In this document: in pieces, positions 32,750 to 44,284 of the stretch | How the letters are laid out: the number at the start of each line of letters is the position of its first letter | How positions within the stretch are numbered: the stretch's first letter is position 1 | Assembly (NCBI GenBank): GCA_964030785.1 | Contig: OZ034971.1 | Location: 19,404,365 to 19,468,364 of the forward strand | Length of the DNA: 64,000 nucleotides | Source of the DNA: Siderastrea siderea | Lineage: Eukaryota; Cnidaria; Anthozoa; Scleractinia; Rhizangiidae | Direction of reading: 5' to 3' | Made by a program: the position numbers and the translations under genes | The notes under the pieces: model-generated | Databases searched by the model: none | What the model saw: only the letters and a program-made list of their open reading frames with translations | Told to the model about the DNA's origin: nothing

Positions 32750-34280
32750 TGTGTTTGAACAAACATGCACTGAATTTTGCTTTATTCTCATTTCAATTCC
32801 AGCTTTCTTCAAATTTGAATTCATAAAGTTTGGACTTTCTTACCCGGGAAGATTGTTCATCATTTGGCTCGCGACCAGTGTTTTTAAGTCAAAATTTAGT
32901 ACAATCAATTTTAATTTTAATTCAATTTCCCAAAATTCACATAGGTGATCATGTGATTAGTAACTACTGTAGCTGATATTTGTTTATATCACAAGGGGCA
33001 AAAAGAAAATCTGTAACCATGCATTTCTACAGATTAATAATTGGAGGTGATGTAGCACATTGGTGTTTGTGAAGGCACATTTTCAAAATTATTGTATCCT
33101 GTTTGTTGCAGCCTTACTTATAAAGCTCTTTATGCTACATACATGCCTGCATACATGCAGCTGAAGGTAGTGATATTGAATCACATTAACTTTTGAGGTT
33201 TTTTCGAAATATAAAATACAGAAAAAAGTTAGAGTGATTTTACTGAACCCTTGAAACAATATCTCACAATTAGTGTCTAATAGTCAAAGCTGAACAAAAG
33301 AAAACAATGGAATTAGTGTGTAATAGTGCACTGCGTAATAGTTTAGTGTCTATTTCACGGGTTAATTCAAATCACTCTAAGAGAATTGTTAATATATATT
33401 TTAAAATCATGTTTTAATTGTAAATCACTTGTACTTTCTTTATTTTCATTTTAGCTGTATGCAATCTAATTGCAATACTGTTGTCTTATCATCTCAATTG
33501 ATACATACATGTATCTGACAATGTAATTTCCATGGTTAATGAATTCCTATTTGGCTTTGTTCTGTTCTCTTTTTTTTCTTTGTTCTATGACAACATTATT
33601 GCAATTAGGTGTATACCAGTATTTATAGTGACTTAAAACCCTCAATGCTCCTTAAGGGGGAAAAAGTTTAAAATGGTTTTAAAGCACACAAAAGAAATTT
33701 TTTGTTCCTGTTCCACATAATAATTTGAGAAAATTGAATTCTGAGCCAGTTATAATTTTGAACAAAAGATAGTGTTGTTGAATTTTCCTATATTGTCATT
33801 TGAATTCCAACTTTCTTCAAATTCGAATTCATAAAGTTTTGACTTTCTTACCTGGGAAGATTGTTCATTGGGGCTTCACCAGAGTTCTTCCGGTTTTTCA
33901 GTCAAAATTTGAAACAATTTGAAAAGGTTTTATTTAACCATGTATTTTCTATAGATTGAATAATCAGAGGTTCTAAAGGACATCAGTCTTTCTAAAGGGT
34001 ATTTCACAAAACTATCCAGCCTTAATTATAAAGTTCTTTTTATGCTCCATGGATGCATGCAGATGGAGGTAGTCATATTGAAGAACAACTAAATTTATGA
34101 GATTTTTTGGAAATATAAAATACAGAAAAATGTTAAGAGAATTTAATATATATATCTATATATATATTGAAATCATGTTTTATTTATACATACTTGTACA
34201 TGCTTTATTTTCATTTTATATAATATACTTGTATGATTATAGTGTCTTAGAAATTTACATTAATGTTACTGTTAATTCAA
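32750..34280. repeat. Internal direct repeat of about 0.5-0.7 kb
   Basis: Blocks at about 32765-33240 recur at about 33780-34130 (shared TCTTCAAATT.GAATTCATAAAG and GGAAGATTGTTCAT). A further pair is near 33380-33480 and 34150-34260. Confidence 0.6.
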
Positions 34281-34419
34281 ATTCTGTAAGAAACTATTGT
34301 TCATATAAGGAAATGAAATAGGATTGAATTAAAAATGTTGTACCTTTTATAACGACAGTCAATTTGTGTGATGTTGCTTTTTATCTAAGAAACTAATAGG
34401 GTGAATGTACCGGAGTTAA

Positions 34420-34812
34420 TTTTACTCTGATTTCAGAGTAACTACAACTCTGATTACGGAGTTAAAATAACTCTAGTCTTTGATGGTGCAGAGTTAAAAT
34501 AACCCTAGTCTTTGATGGAGTAGAGTTAAAGTGACTCCCTCGTTGGAGCTATTATGACTCCGAAGTTGGAGTTAAATTTGGGAGCTGAAATGACCCCAAA
34601 AAAGGAGTTATTTTTAACCTAAAGTTTTTACTCCACTTTTGGAGTTATAGTAACTTCTATATGGAGTTTAAATAACTCCTTTTATAGAGTTAAAGTGACT
34701 CCCCCACTGGAGTTATTATAACCCCGAAATAGGAGTTAAAATAACCCCCAAAAAGGGGTTATTTTTAACCTAAAATTTTAACTCCAGTTTTGGAGTTAAA
34801 ATAACTCTTTGA
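34420..34812. repeat. GGAGTTA / TAACTCC array, right
   Basis: Counterpart of the left array; units such as GGAGTTAAAATAACTC recur every 20-40 bp. Confidence 0.8.
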
Positions 34813-34934
34813 AAATTACTGTGTATACTTTGTCATTAAGTGTGAAGCCACGTTTTGTAAAGTGCGACTTGAAATTTTCAAGTGCACTTGAGTCAAGTGC
34901 TTACTTGAAACAAACTTAGTTTCTAGTGTGAAGC

Positions 34935-36699
34935 TAACTATTCTCTGAGTTAAGAAGTTTTGTACTGTTGCCACACTGATACGTAACTACCAAGGTGAAG
35001 AATAAACTCCCAGTTTGAAATTTAGTTTCTTTTTTGTGGATGTGTAAATTGGTTTATGGAGTTTGCGTGAAATAGAAAAAAGGCGTTTGGACGCGAAAGA
35101 GGTAACTAAAGGGAAAAGAGAACGCAAGGTTGATCGTGTCGAAAAAGATGATTCTGTTGATAACTGCCATAGATTAAACGACTTCTATAACTATTCAAGA
35201 CCGCATAAAGTAGTTCATAAATGAATGTCGGTGTCCGACGGTGAACTCACATTTTCACGCAGTGACCTTTCTCTTGGACCCTTCTCAACAGGGGCATGCA
35301 AGTGTTTTGGTTTCAATATACCTCAAATTATTTATTTGCTTTCCCAGTGTTCTCCATCAATATCTTAGCAGAATACACCCACGCAAAGCTTCAGTTCATG
35401 AGCTTGCGCCCTAATTACATTACTTCAGCTAGGAAGTTATAGAGAAGCGTCAGCGGTTACAAGTGTGCTTTTGCTTTTGTGATCTTACACAAGCTCGGTC
35501 GTACTCAAATAGTCTATTTTCATTATATTCTACAAAATACATTTTTCGTTTTTGCTTTAAGCTTTCCAAAAACGCCGAAAAGGAACTTGTGTGAGACACC
35601 AGGATTCAAAATATTTCGAAGTACAAACAAAACCTACCGTAGCAGTCTAGTTTGTTATAAGCACAAGCAAGGTTAACAAGGCAGCACCTCCTAGACGCTT
35701 TTAGAACAGAGGTTTGTGTGCAGCTTGACGTTGTATTGACGATATTTGTACAATATACGTGACATTTGAACGAACGGTAAGTAGTTATTGTTAACAATAT
35801 CTTACCATATTCACTGACAAGTCTAGGTAGCATAATAGCTAGAAAGGAAAAGTATGGAGAGTGATAAGTTAAATTTAATTAAATTGAATATTGCGTTTTG
35901 TTGCGAGCGCGAAAGTTGGCTGTAGAAAATCCCAAGTCTGCCAAGGGTCTGTCCAAATCAAACTCTGGCCGTGTTTTGTTCCGGTAATTCCATGATAGCA
36001 GCCAACACTTCTCCCTGAAATTTAACTGTATTTCAGAATCCCAGCTGAAATACGAGGGAGCGTTTGAAGAAGACCAGGACAAAAGAAAAGACGAATGTAG
36101 CCTCAAACCGACCCACACGCACACACTGTTTCGCAGTTAAATTGCTACACGTGCACTCTACCGCCGAACTAACTAATCCTAAATGAAGAATGTCTTGAAT
36201 AGCGTGATGCCTCAAAATGAGCATGGTACTGACAAGACATGCACAGATGTCTTAACCTGCGAATACAGCAGCCTCTCATCCCTCTTGGCCTTTAAAAATC
36301 GTTTTCGTTTCAACAGTCCTTGAGGAAACGTAAACCAGAAGACTGAAAATTTAAATTATCCAGGAAAAGTAGACGCATCAGTTTAATTTCTTCTGTTCGA
36401 CATTTTTTTAAATTTATTATTATATATATATATTTTTTTTTTGCAGAACGAATTTGCAGGTCTAGCTGAATAGCAATATCTTGAAAGTACTTATTGCAAA
36501 GTATTGCATGGCAGTCTTTATCTTCTTCAAACGATAAAATAAAATGCTGTAAGCAGCGCGTCCTTTTAATTAGAAATACAGGTCTTGAAAGCTAAATACA
36601 TTTTACATTCGAATTCGATGCACATGGGGCTGCCGTGGTAATTTGTGCATTTGTTTCTCCCATGTAAGATTGTCCAACGCTGAATGCTTAACAGAATCG
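34935..36699. other. Intergenic, no supported gene
   Basis: Short ORFs only. A weak tRNA-like stretch on the minus strand near 36100-36180 was not strong enough to call. Confidence 0.4.
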
Positions 36700-37469
36700 T
36701 AAAATAAAGACAAACTTACTGGGCACGTCGGGAGACTTCTCTGTTTGTCCTACCAAATATAAACAAATTCTTGTTCTTTGCCAAGTCGGTCTTGCTCGCC
36801 TCGAAAGAGCTCCCTTCGTTACGTCACGACCAGAGAAATATCAATATTTATACATGTGCACCGGAAGATCACTAAGGAAGTAGCTCCTGACAACTGAAAC
36901 GCTGTAATGTAAATAGAAAAAATATCCAAGTATGAATTGTAGAATCCCAGGACGTAACAGGAAGTTAATGTTCCTGAATTTCACACGAGTCAGTAGGCAG
37001 GCCATGCAATACTTCTTACGTTCGCGGTAAATATCGGAATACACCAGGCTTCTGCAGGCTGGCTACGTAAGACTCCTGTTTGAGTAACGAAAATACATAC
37101 TGAGGATTAGTCAAACTTTCGAGAAAGACAGTAAAAGTCTATTATCAAAGTAAAGCGATTGATCTTGGTACAAAACTGTCAGAACTTACGAACTGACTAG
37201 TTAGTTCAGCATTCAAAAGTCTATCTCATCTGAGCAGACGGGACGGGTTATTTTATTCTCTACTAATCAATTTACACAAATTTCTACCTTGATGACGATC
37301 GACAGGAATTGTGTGCTCAATTAGAAAAATCTTCCAAATTTGGTTAGTACTAGCTGGTTAGCCGGAACGTGCATGCGAGTGCTAAAAAGTTGTTAAAAAG
37401 TTGCTCGTAATGTTTCAAACGTATCGCAGGAGTTAAGTGTGGGCCAGAAATTTGTAGACCTTTCGAATG

Positions 37470-37710
37470 GCGATGTGGTCGTTCCCAGCGTTCAGGTGTT
37501 AAGTTGACAACCAGAAAGGAAAATTCGCTCTTAAAAATTTGCCTCGTGTCCAACAACTTTAACATAAGCAAACTCCGTGTGATGATCGTTTTCGTGGACA
37601 TGGCATGCAACCTTAAAGTTTTGGTCAAACAGAGAAACGGCAATTTTGTGTTCCGCTGTCTTTCTGTTTGACCATAGAATACAAAATCCCAATTTGTGCA
37701 TCTGATTTAG
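37470..37710 (-). pseudogene. Penelope-like GIY-YIG fragment (copy 1)
   Basis: The minus strand holds diverged, frameshifted remnants of the segment seen more clearly at 46580-46830. I infer an endonuclease-domain remnant from the duplication. Confidence 0.5.
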
Positions 37711-37717
37711 TATACTA

Positions 37718-38235
37718 CAGTCAAAGCTCTCCTTGCGACCACTCTCGTAAGCGACCAGCTCTAGTTACGACCAGCATTGTGGAACCCCGTTTGACTTCTC
37801 ACTTAGACTCTGTAATGAAAAGCCCTCGTAAGCGACCGCTCCGATAAGCGACCGCGACCACTTTTGTGAATTACCAACGGGCTTTTGCCTTTGTCTTTAA
37901 GTTCTTGTAAGCGACCACCCGTTCAACACTTTACGACAAGCACTCGGTTCTTGTCCAGATTTAGAGTAATACATAATACAAGTGCTAATGGTTCTGTGAC
38001 TTGTACCCACGCGGACCTCTTCTATGATAGGCAATAAAGAGCTGTTCAATGTTATAGCTACAATACTATTAGTAACCATTAACATGTGCCAAGCTTTACG
38101 CTCAAAGCTTAAGCGACCACTTTCTATTGTTTCATCGTGTGGTCGCTTACGAGAGCCCATTCTCGTAGGCGACCAGCTCCAGTTGCGACCACCTTTCTGA
38201 ATTCCCGAGATGATCGCTTACGAGAGCTTCGACTG
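37718..38235. mobile_element. 518-bp pogo/Tc1-type MITE
   Basis: Ends CAGTCAAAGCTCTC and the near complement GAGAGCTTCGACTG are flanked by TA (37716-37717 and 38236-38237). Long subterminal inverted repeats contain GCGACCA words. The paralogous copy at about 46805 lacks the insert, confirming insertion. Confidence 0.8.
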
Positions 38236-38724
38236 TATGCCCGATTTGCTTTGGTCGATCGGCATCCTTTTGCGCATTCGAGCGTGGAAAGAGGCTGTGG
38301 AGGCTATTGATAACCACAAATCACCACTAACGGCCCGATTTATAGTTTCTCTGGGAATGAATGTTAGCGCACCTAAGGCTTGTTCCATTTCTGTGAAAAA
38401 AGCTCAACGTAGCTGCATGGCTTCTACAACTACATGAAGAGCAATCCTAGCGTTATTCGTACTCGCGGGAAGGCCTATATTGAATGAAACGTCGCCCTCA
38501 CATTTGTCTTTGAGAATGGTATTCCTTCGGACGACCATGTTATAAACCCAGAAACCGAACAGTTTCCCATGTTACAACTTGTAACAACCAAGATAACATC
38601 CCAGTCGTGGAGGAAGCCATGAATAGTCATTTATAACCAAGGAGGCTGTCAAAGATTACTTAAAATGACGTGTTTTCTTCCACGTGGAAAGAGGACGAAC
38701 CGAGCTGTCGAGCCCTCGGAGCTA

Positions 38725-40590
38725 ATAAAAATAAAGACAAACTTACTCGGCACGTCTGAAAACTTCTCTCTTTTAAAATCTGCATTTAGAGCTGGTTTAT
38801 ATACTTTCCTTCGTTACGTCACGACCGGAGAAATATCAATATTTATACATGTGTACCGGAAGATCACTAAGGAAGTAGGTCCTGACAAACACTGTAATGT
38901 AAATAGAAAAAATATCCGAGTATGAATTGTAGAATCCCAGGACGTGACAGGAAGTTAATGGTCCTGAATTTCACACGAGTTAGGCAGGCCAATGCTTCTT
39001 ATGTTCGCGGTAAATATCGGAATGCACCAGGCTTCTGCAGGCCGGCTACGTAAGACTCCTGTTTGAGTAACGAAAATGCACACTGAAGATTAGTCAAACT
39101 TTCGAGAAAGACAGTAAAAAGTTTATTATCAAAGTAAAGCGATTGATCTTGGCACAAAACTGTCAGAACTTACGAAAATTAGTTTAGCATTCAAACTGGA
39201 CTATCACATCTGAGAAGACGGAACTAGTTGTTGCGGACGGAACAACTAGTTGTTGAGCAGACGGAACTAGTTGTCAGCTGTTGCGGTGTCCCTGCCTACC
39301 CCCTTCTTTAGTTTAGTTACGTTAATTGTTTTGTTTTCTTTGGCGAAGCTAATAAAAATATATATATACAATAAAAGTTGTTTTATTCTCTACTTATCAA
39401 TTTACACAAATTTCTACCTTGATGACGATTGACAGGAATTGTGTACTCAATTTAAAAAATCTTTCAAATTTGGTCGGTACTAGCTGGTTAGCCGGAATTG
39501 GCCGGGAATTGTCAGCCAATCAGAAACGAAGAAATATTTTGAATGAATAATAATGTATTTTAACCGGCTATAACTTAGGCAAAATAGCCTGCGTCGCAGA
39601 CAGTCTACACCGATAGCCAGCTTTTGAGTGACACGTCCGGCTGCACCGCAGGCTAAGGTAAAATAACTTGTTAAACCTGTGGACATTCGATTTCCGGTTT
39701 TGTTACATGTATGTTGCAATGTTTGAACTTGTTATAATGTGAGTGAAAATGGAATTATGCGTTTTAACAGTGTGCTTTTGCATTTTTTGCCCCGAAACAC
39801 TGAAAGGACTGTTTTCACAACCGAAGAAGAAGAGTTGAAAAAAGACACCTAATATTGAGTTTGATGTAATACGAAGACGTTCGTTGAACATTATCCACGA
39901 AACTGGGTAACGTTTATGGAATTTGGAGTGCTAAAGGCAGCGCAGCATCCCTGGTGTCTAGAGGACCTCACAAGCGAGTCAGCTTAGATTGTTCGACGTA
40001 GGTTTAATAGAATAAGGACCCTTGAGATTCATGCCCTTTTTGACCAAATTTATGATGTAGGCCATACACAGAGAGAATAAAGAACTCAACTCACGTTCTC
40101 CAATGCTTTTGCGAATAGTCAAAATTCTTAGTAACGGTCGCCGTTCCATATGGCACAACGAGGTGTTTCGCGTTTGTTTTGGTTTTACTTGGCTCCACTC
40201 TGGAATTGGTAAAAGCCTTTTCCTTGTATTTCCTTTATTTATTCAACCTTAATTCGAAAATTTTATTGTCCTGCAAAAGGGATTCCATAGATAAAATTTA
40301 ATTTAATTAACCAATAAGAACTTCGAGCTCTGATTGGTTCATTAATTTTTTCGCTGGCGTTTGCCAATTTATCATATTACTAAGTTACTGTAGTATCTTG
40401 TGAAGTAAAAAGGTTTGACTCTGAATTGTTTTCAAATACAGTCAAAAGACGTTTCGGCTAGTGCTTAAGCCTTCATCAATTGAAAAAAGATTGTTATTAC
40501 GCGTGATTTAAATTGCGCGTGCTAAAAAATTGTTAAAAAATGCGACCTCTGTAGACCTCTGGAATGGTGATGTGGTCGTTCCCAGCATTC
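38725..40590. repeat. Tandem duplication copy 2, left part
   Basis: Repeats the start of copy 1 up to about 39480. A roughly 1-kb segment absent from copy 1 follows (39480-40500), holding a diverged dispersed repeat also at 15120-15400; alignment with copy 1 then resumes up to the BEL insertion site. Confidence 0.65.
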
Positions 40591-40594
40591 AGGT

Positions 40595-40868
40595 TGTTGG
40601 AGATTTATAGCTGCGTTACTTACAGGTGCGTGACAAAAAAGGAATTCATATCGTGACAGTGATTAACAGCCAATCAGAACATTGTAACTAAGCTTGAGCG
40701 ACAAGTTGATCACGTGAAATAGTATATATAACAAAAAAGAATGATCTGTGATTTGAGAGTAGAATAGAGAACGTGTTCCGTGACGGTTAAAAACTTATTG
40801 TGAGCTTAGAGACGAATAAACCAATTGAGACGAGACTAGTGTTGGGTGGACTGGTGATTTCCAACACT
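40595..40868 (+). repeat. BEL/Pao 5' LTR
   Basis: Begins TGTTGGAGATT and ends CCAACACT (terminal TGTTGG/CCAACA). Contains a TATATATAA box near 40723 and AATAAA at 40815-40820. Confidence 0.88.
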
Positions 40869-40902
40869 AAGTGGCACCTCCGACGGGACTATACGCGACG
40901 AG

Positions 40903-43032
40903 ATGGCGCTGGCGACACTTCTTAAAGAAATAGAGACGAAACTTCAACTTTTATAATTCAAACAAGGCAAGGGGAAGGACATTGTTGAGAAAGGGAACAC
41001 CACTACACTTGAGAGCCATGTGGACGCATTGGCGGCGTTGGCAAAAGAGGTGGACGAGTTGAAAGTCAAGATTGAAGGGAAGAAACTAGATTTAGAGGGT
41101 GATTCAATGGATGAGGTAGGTGGTTGGAGTAATACAATAGATGCGAAAATTGAGGGTGTAGACGATGAGATTGAACATCTACGGAAATGTCTGAGTGAAA
41201 CGAGACAGCAATCACAATTAGCTAAAAGGGAGAAAGAAGATGGATTGCTAGCTAAAGAAAGGGAGAAGCAACTTCAATTTGAAAAAGAAAAACTAGATAT
41301 GAAGCTTGACTATGAAAAGAAATCAGAAGAATTCAAAAAAGGGAATCAAGGGGAGTCGAGTGGTTCGCACGCAAAGCTGCCAAAGCTATCAATTACTAAG
41401 TATGATGGGACATATGAACAATGGCTACCATTTTGGAATAAATTCTGCGCGGAAATCGATTCAACAAATTTAGCTCCAGTTACGAAATTCGTTTACTTAA
41501 AGGAACTTCTCCAGCCGCAAGTAAGAGCAGATATCGATGGGCTTCCGTTCAGCACCGAGGGTTACGAAAGGGCCAAAAACATCCTTAAGTCTGAGTATGG
41601 GAAAATATCGGAAATTGTAAATGCCTACGTTAACAACATCATGGGCCTACCAACTGTCATGGGAGAAAATCCAAGGGAGGTAGAAGAGTTTTACAAGCGC
41701 CTTTTGTATAACGTGCAAAGTTTAGAGACGCTTGGCAGATTGCGTGATGTTGCAGGAAATGTTCGAGCTGTGCTAGACAGACTAAGAGGGATTAAGTCGG
41801 ACTTAGTGCGGGGCCATGAACGGTGGCAGGAGTGGAATTTTAGACAGCTACTTCAAGCGATTAAGCGTTGGAAGGACATCAACCCAGTAACTGAAGTGAG
41901 CGAAAGCGACATCCAACCAAGAGAGCCAACCTACATCCCAAAAAGAAAGAATGACGGTTTTTCGCGCCGGAGATCCTATCAGACCCGACAGGATGTTGGA
42001 AGACAGACGCATGGGTGTGTCTATTGTGATAAGACCGGTCATTTTTCAGCAAATTGTCCCAAAGTTATCGCAGTTGGAGACCGCAAAAGAATCCTCAGCC
42101 AAAAGCAATTATGTTTTAATTGTACCGGTGACAGACACAGAGCTGAAAGCTGTACAAGCCGCGGATGTGTCAACTGTCAACGCAAGCATCACACATCGAT
42201 TTGCGACCAGACAAACAACGCTAATGTCGGAAGATTTTTGACAGCACAAGACAAGGGAACATGCAAGGTCATTTACCCTGTGGTTGTGGTCGAGGTTAAT
42301 GGAATCAAGTCCCGTGCACTCCTTGACACTGGAGCAGGCAGTTCGTATGCGTCCTCTGCCATTTTGGACCATCTCCGGATCAGACCACTTCGTGAAGAGT
42401 TCAAAGGCATAGAAATGATGCTGGGATCAGTCAACAAGGCCATCGGGGTTTACCGAGTGACAATTGACAGCCTTGACGGAAATTTCCGGTTGGAAACTGA
42501 AATCACGAAAGTGGATCGTGGGTCTTTGCTAACACTTGAAAACCCAAAATACGCTGAAGTTATCCAAAAGTACCCCCACCTTACAGGCATACAGATGACA
42601 GATGGAGATGACAAACCTGAACTTCCAATTCACATTATACTGGGCGTGAGTGACTACGCAAAGATAAGAACAGAGGCCAGACCAAAGATAGGAAGTCCTG
42701 GTGAGCCTGTGGCGGAGTTGACGAAATTTGGATGGACAATTATGTCGCCTGGGAAAGAAGTGGACATCTCCAGTATGCTTCTAACTCAAACAGCAGCAGC
42801 AGACTACGAACAGCGTTGCAAACTAGACGTGCTCGGAATACAAGACACAGCAATCGGTGACCAAGCAGACGTGTATGAAGAGTTCAAGGAGCAGTTAACT
42901 CGAAGCGCGGAGGGCTGGTACGAGACAAGTCTCCCCTGGAAAGGAAACCACCCTACCCTACCCAACAACAAGGCGGGAAGTTTGAAACGACTGGAAAATA
43001 CCGTTCGAAAACAGAGAAGCAGGGTCTTTTAG
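40903..43032 (+). CDS. BEL/Pao Gag and protease region (broken)
   Basis: An ATG at 40903 is in frame with the long ORF but is cut by a TAA at 40954-40956; the uninterrupted part starts near 41020 (670 codons). Counting from 41020: residues 1-115 form a charged coiled coil. A BEL Gag domain follows (K-L-S-I-T-K-Y-D-G-T-Y-E-Q-W, about 120-330), then two CCHC-type zinc knuckles (C-V-Y-C-D-K-T-G-H-F-S-A-N-C near 333; C-F-N-C near 364). Next is a retropepsin-like protease with L-L-D-T-G-A-G-S-S-Y near 435. The frame ends prematurely at 43032 after a one-base loss near 43012. Confidence 0.88.
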
Positions 43033-43034
43033 AA

Positions 43035-44204
43035 CAGTATGATGCTATCATTAAAGAGCAACTTGCTGAGGGAATCGTAGAGCCAGCCGAAGAGCAAGCG
43101 GTGGGACGAGAGTTTTATATACCACACAAACCCGTGATAAGAGAAAGCGCTGAAAGTACGAAGCTTCGTATTGTCTATGATGCTTCAGCTCGGGCGTTTG
43201 ACAAGGCACCCTCACTCAATGATTGCCTACACACAGGTCCACCCCTTCAAAACCAACTGTGGTCAGTGATGGTGCGAGCAAGATTTCACCCAGTCCTTAC
43301 AACAGGCGACATGAGGCAAGCCTTCTTGCAAGTCAGGATCCACACGCAGGACCGTGATGCCATGCGATTCCACTGGATTGCTGACCTTGAAACGAGACGG
43401 GTGGAAACTTTGCGATTTACGAGAGCTCTGTTCGGACTTTCGTCATCGCCTTTTCTGCTAGGGGGAGTAATTAAGCAACACTTAGAGAACTGTCGTAAAG
43501 CCTACCCAGAGATTGTGAACGAGATTGAGAGGAGTTTGTACGTTGACGATTTGATCAACGGTGGTCCTACTGTAGAGGCCGCTAAACAAGTCAAGGAAAC
43601 CTCAACCGAAGTATTTTCACAAGGTGGATTCACACTTCACAAATGGCACTCGAACGCCGCGGAGCTAGACGCCGTGAGTACAAATCAGATCAGTGAGACG
43701 CAAGAGACCTATGCAAAACAGCAATTAGGCGTTCCCCAGCGGGGGAAAGGAGCGCTCCTCGGAGTTCCATGGGACAAAGAAAAGGACACTATCGAAGTCA
43801 AATTCCCTCCTGAACGTGTCCAGCCTACCAAGAGAAACTTATTGACGAAGTTGGCTAAAGTTTACGACCCCCTCGGGTTGGCCTCGCCCACAACACTGAG
43901 TGGGAAACTGCTTTACCGCAAGGCCTGCGAACTGAAGATAGCATGGGACGCAGAACTACCAGAGGAACCAGCCAAGCAGTTGTCACGGTGGGAAGAAGGT
44001 TTACCTCCAAGCATAACCGTGCCCAGGCCTCTCACGGCGCAAAGAGAGAAAATAACCAACACTGACCTGCACTGTTTTGGTGACGCAAGTGGTAGAGGAG
44101 TTTCAGCAGCCTTGTATGCTGTACTCACACAACCATCTGGGGTTAACGGGGGGCTTGTAACTGCAAAAGCAAGATTGGCAAAGCAAGGCCTGAGCATCCC
44201 CTGA
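43035..44204 (+). CDS. BEL/Pao reverse transcriptase and RNase H region (broken)
   Basis: In the frame opened after 43032 the RT reads L-R-I-V-Y-D-A-S-A-R, L-T-T-G-D-M-R-Q-A-F-L-Q-V, A-L-F-G-L-S-S-S-P-F and the catalytic Y-V-D-D-L at about 43539-43553. After the A17-type linker comes H-C-F-G-D-A-S-G-R-G, the start of the RNase H-like domain. A CGA-to-TGA type change stops the frame at about 44204; the protein-like sequence continues past it. Confidence 0.88.
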   Translation, partial: QYDAIIKEQLAEGIVEPAEEQAVGREFYIPHKPVIRESAESTKLRIVYDASARAFDKAPSLNDCLHTGPPLQNQLWSVMVRARFHPVLTTGDMRQAFLQVRIHTQDRDAMRFHWIADLETRRVETLRFTRALFGLSSSPFLLGGVIKQHLENCRKAYPEIVNEIERSLYVDDLINGGPTVEAAKQVKETSTEVFSQGGFTLHKWHSNAAELDAVSTNQISETQETYAKQQLGVPQRGKGALLGVPWDKEKDTIEVKFPPERVQPTKRNLLTKLAKVYDPLGLASPTTLSGKLLYRKACELKIAWDAELPEEPAKQLSRWEEGLPPSITVPRPLTAQREKITNTDLHCFGDASGRGVSAALYAVLTQPSGVNGGLVTAKARLAKQGLSIP

Positions 44205-44284
44205 CTGGAGCTGGTTTCTGGTCATATGGCGATTAATCTGATAACCAACGCAAGAGATGCGCTAGAGGTTTTCCTGTTGGTGAA

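Larger units (their letters stand above)
29552..34823. mobile_element. 5.3-kb TA-flanked inverted-repeat element with GGAGTTA arrays
   Basis: The ends are exact inverted copies starting CACAGTAATTTTCAAAGAG, flanked by TA on both sides (29550-29551 and 34824-34825), as in Tc1/mariner-type insertion. Arrays of GGAGTTA/TAACTCC words lie just inside both ends (29571-30050 and 34420-34812). No transposase is visible, so it is non-autonomous. It has split the Harbinger element. Confidence 0.75.
26495..34934. mobile_element. PIF/Harbinger element, decayed and split by a later insertion
   Basis: It contains the two genes expected of Harbinger: a Myb/SANT-like DNA-binding protein (+) and a DDE transposase (-), convergent. 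Candidate ends share GCTTCACACTAGA (from 26496) and its complement TCTAGTGTGAAGC (ending 34934), but the match is short and the target duplication is unclear. A 5.3-kb element (29552-34823) is inserted beyond the transposase start. Confidence 0.55.
36700..38724. repeat. Tandem segmental duplication, copy 1
   Basis: Matches copy 2 (38725-47370): 36700-37350 with 38725-39480, 37375-37497 with 40500-40594, 37498-37715 with 46578-46805 and 38236-38720 with 46806-47360. The copies are in direct orientation and abut near 38724. Copy 1 carries an extra 518-bp insert at 37718-38235. Confidence 0.75.

Noticed and set aside
36095..36180. tRNA-like stretch on the minus strand
   Set aside because: Only box-A-like and loose box-B-like words; the stems do not form.
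37897..38160. 87-codon minus-strand ORF
   Set aside because: Entirely inside the non-coding 518-bp MITE.
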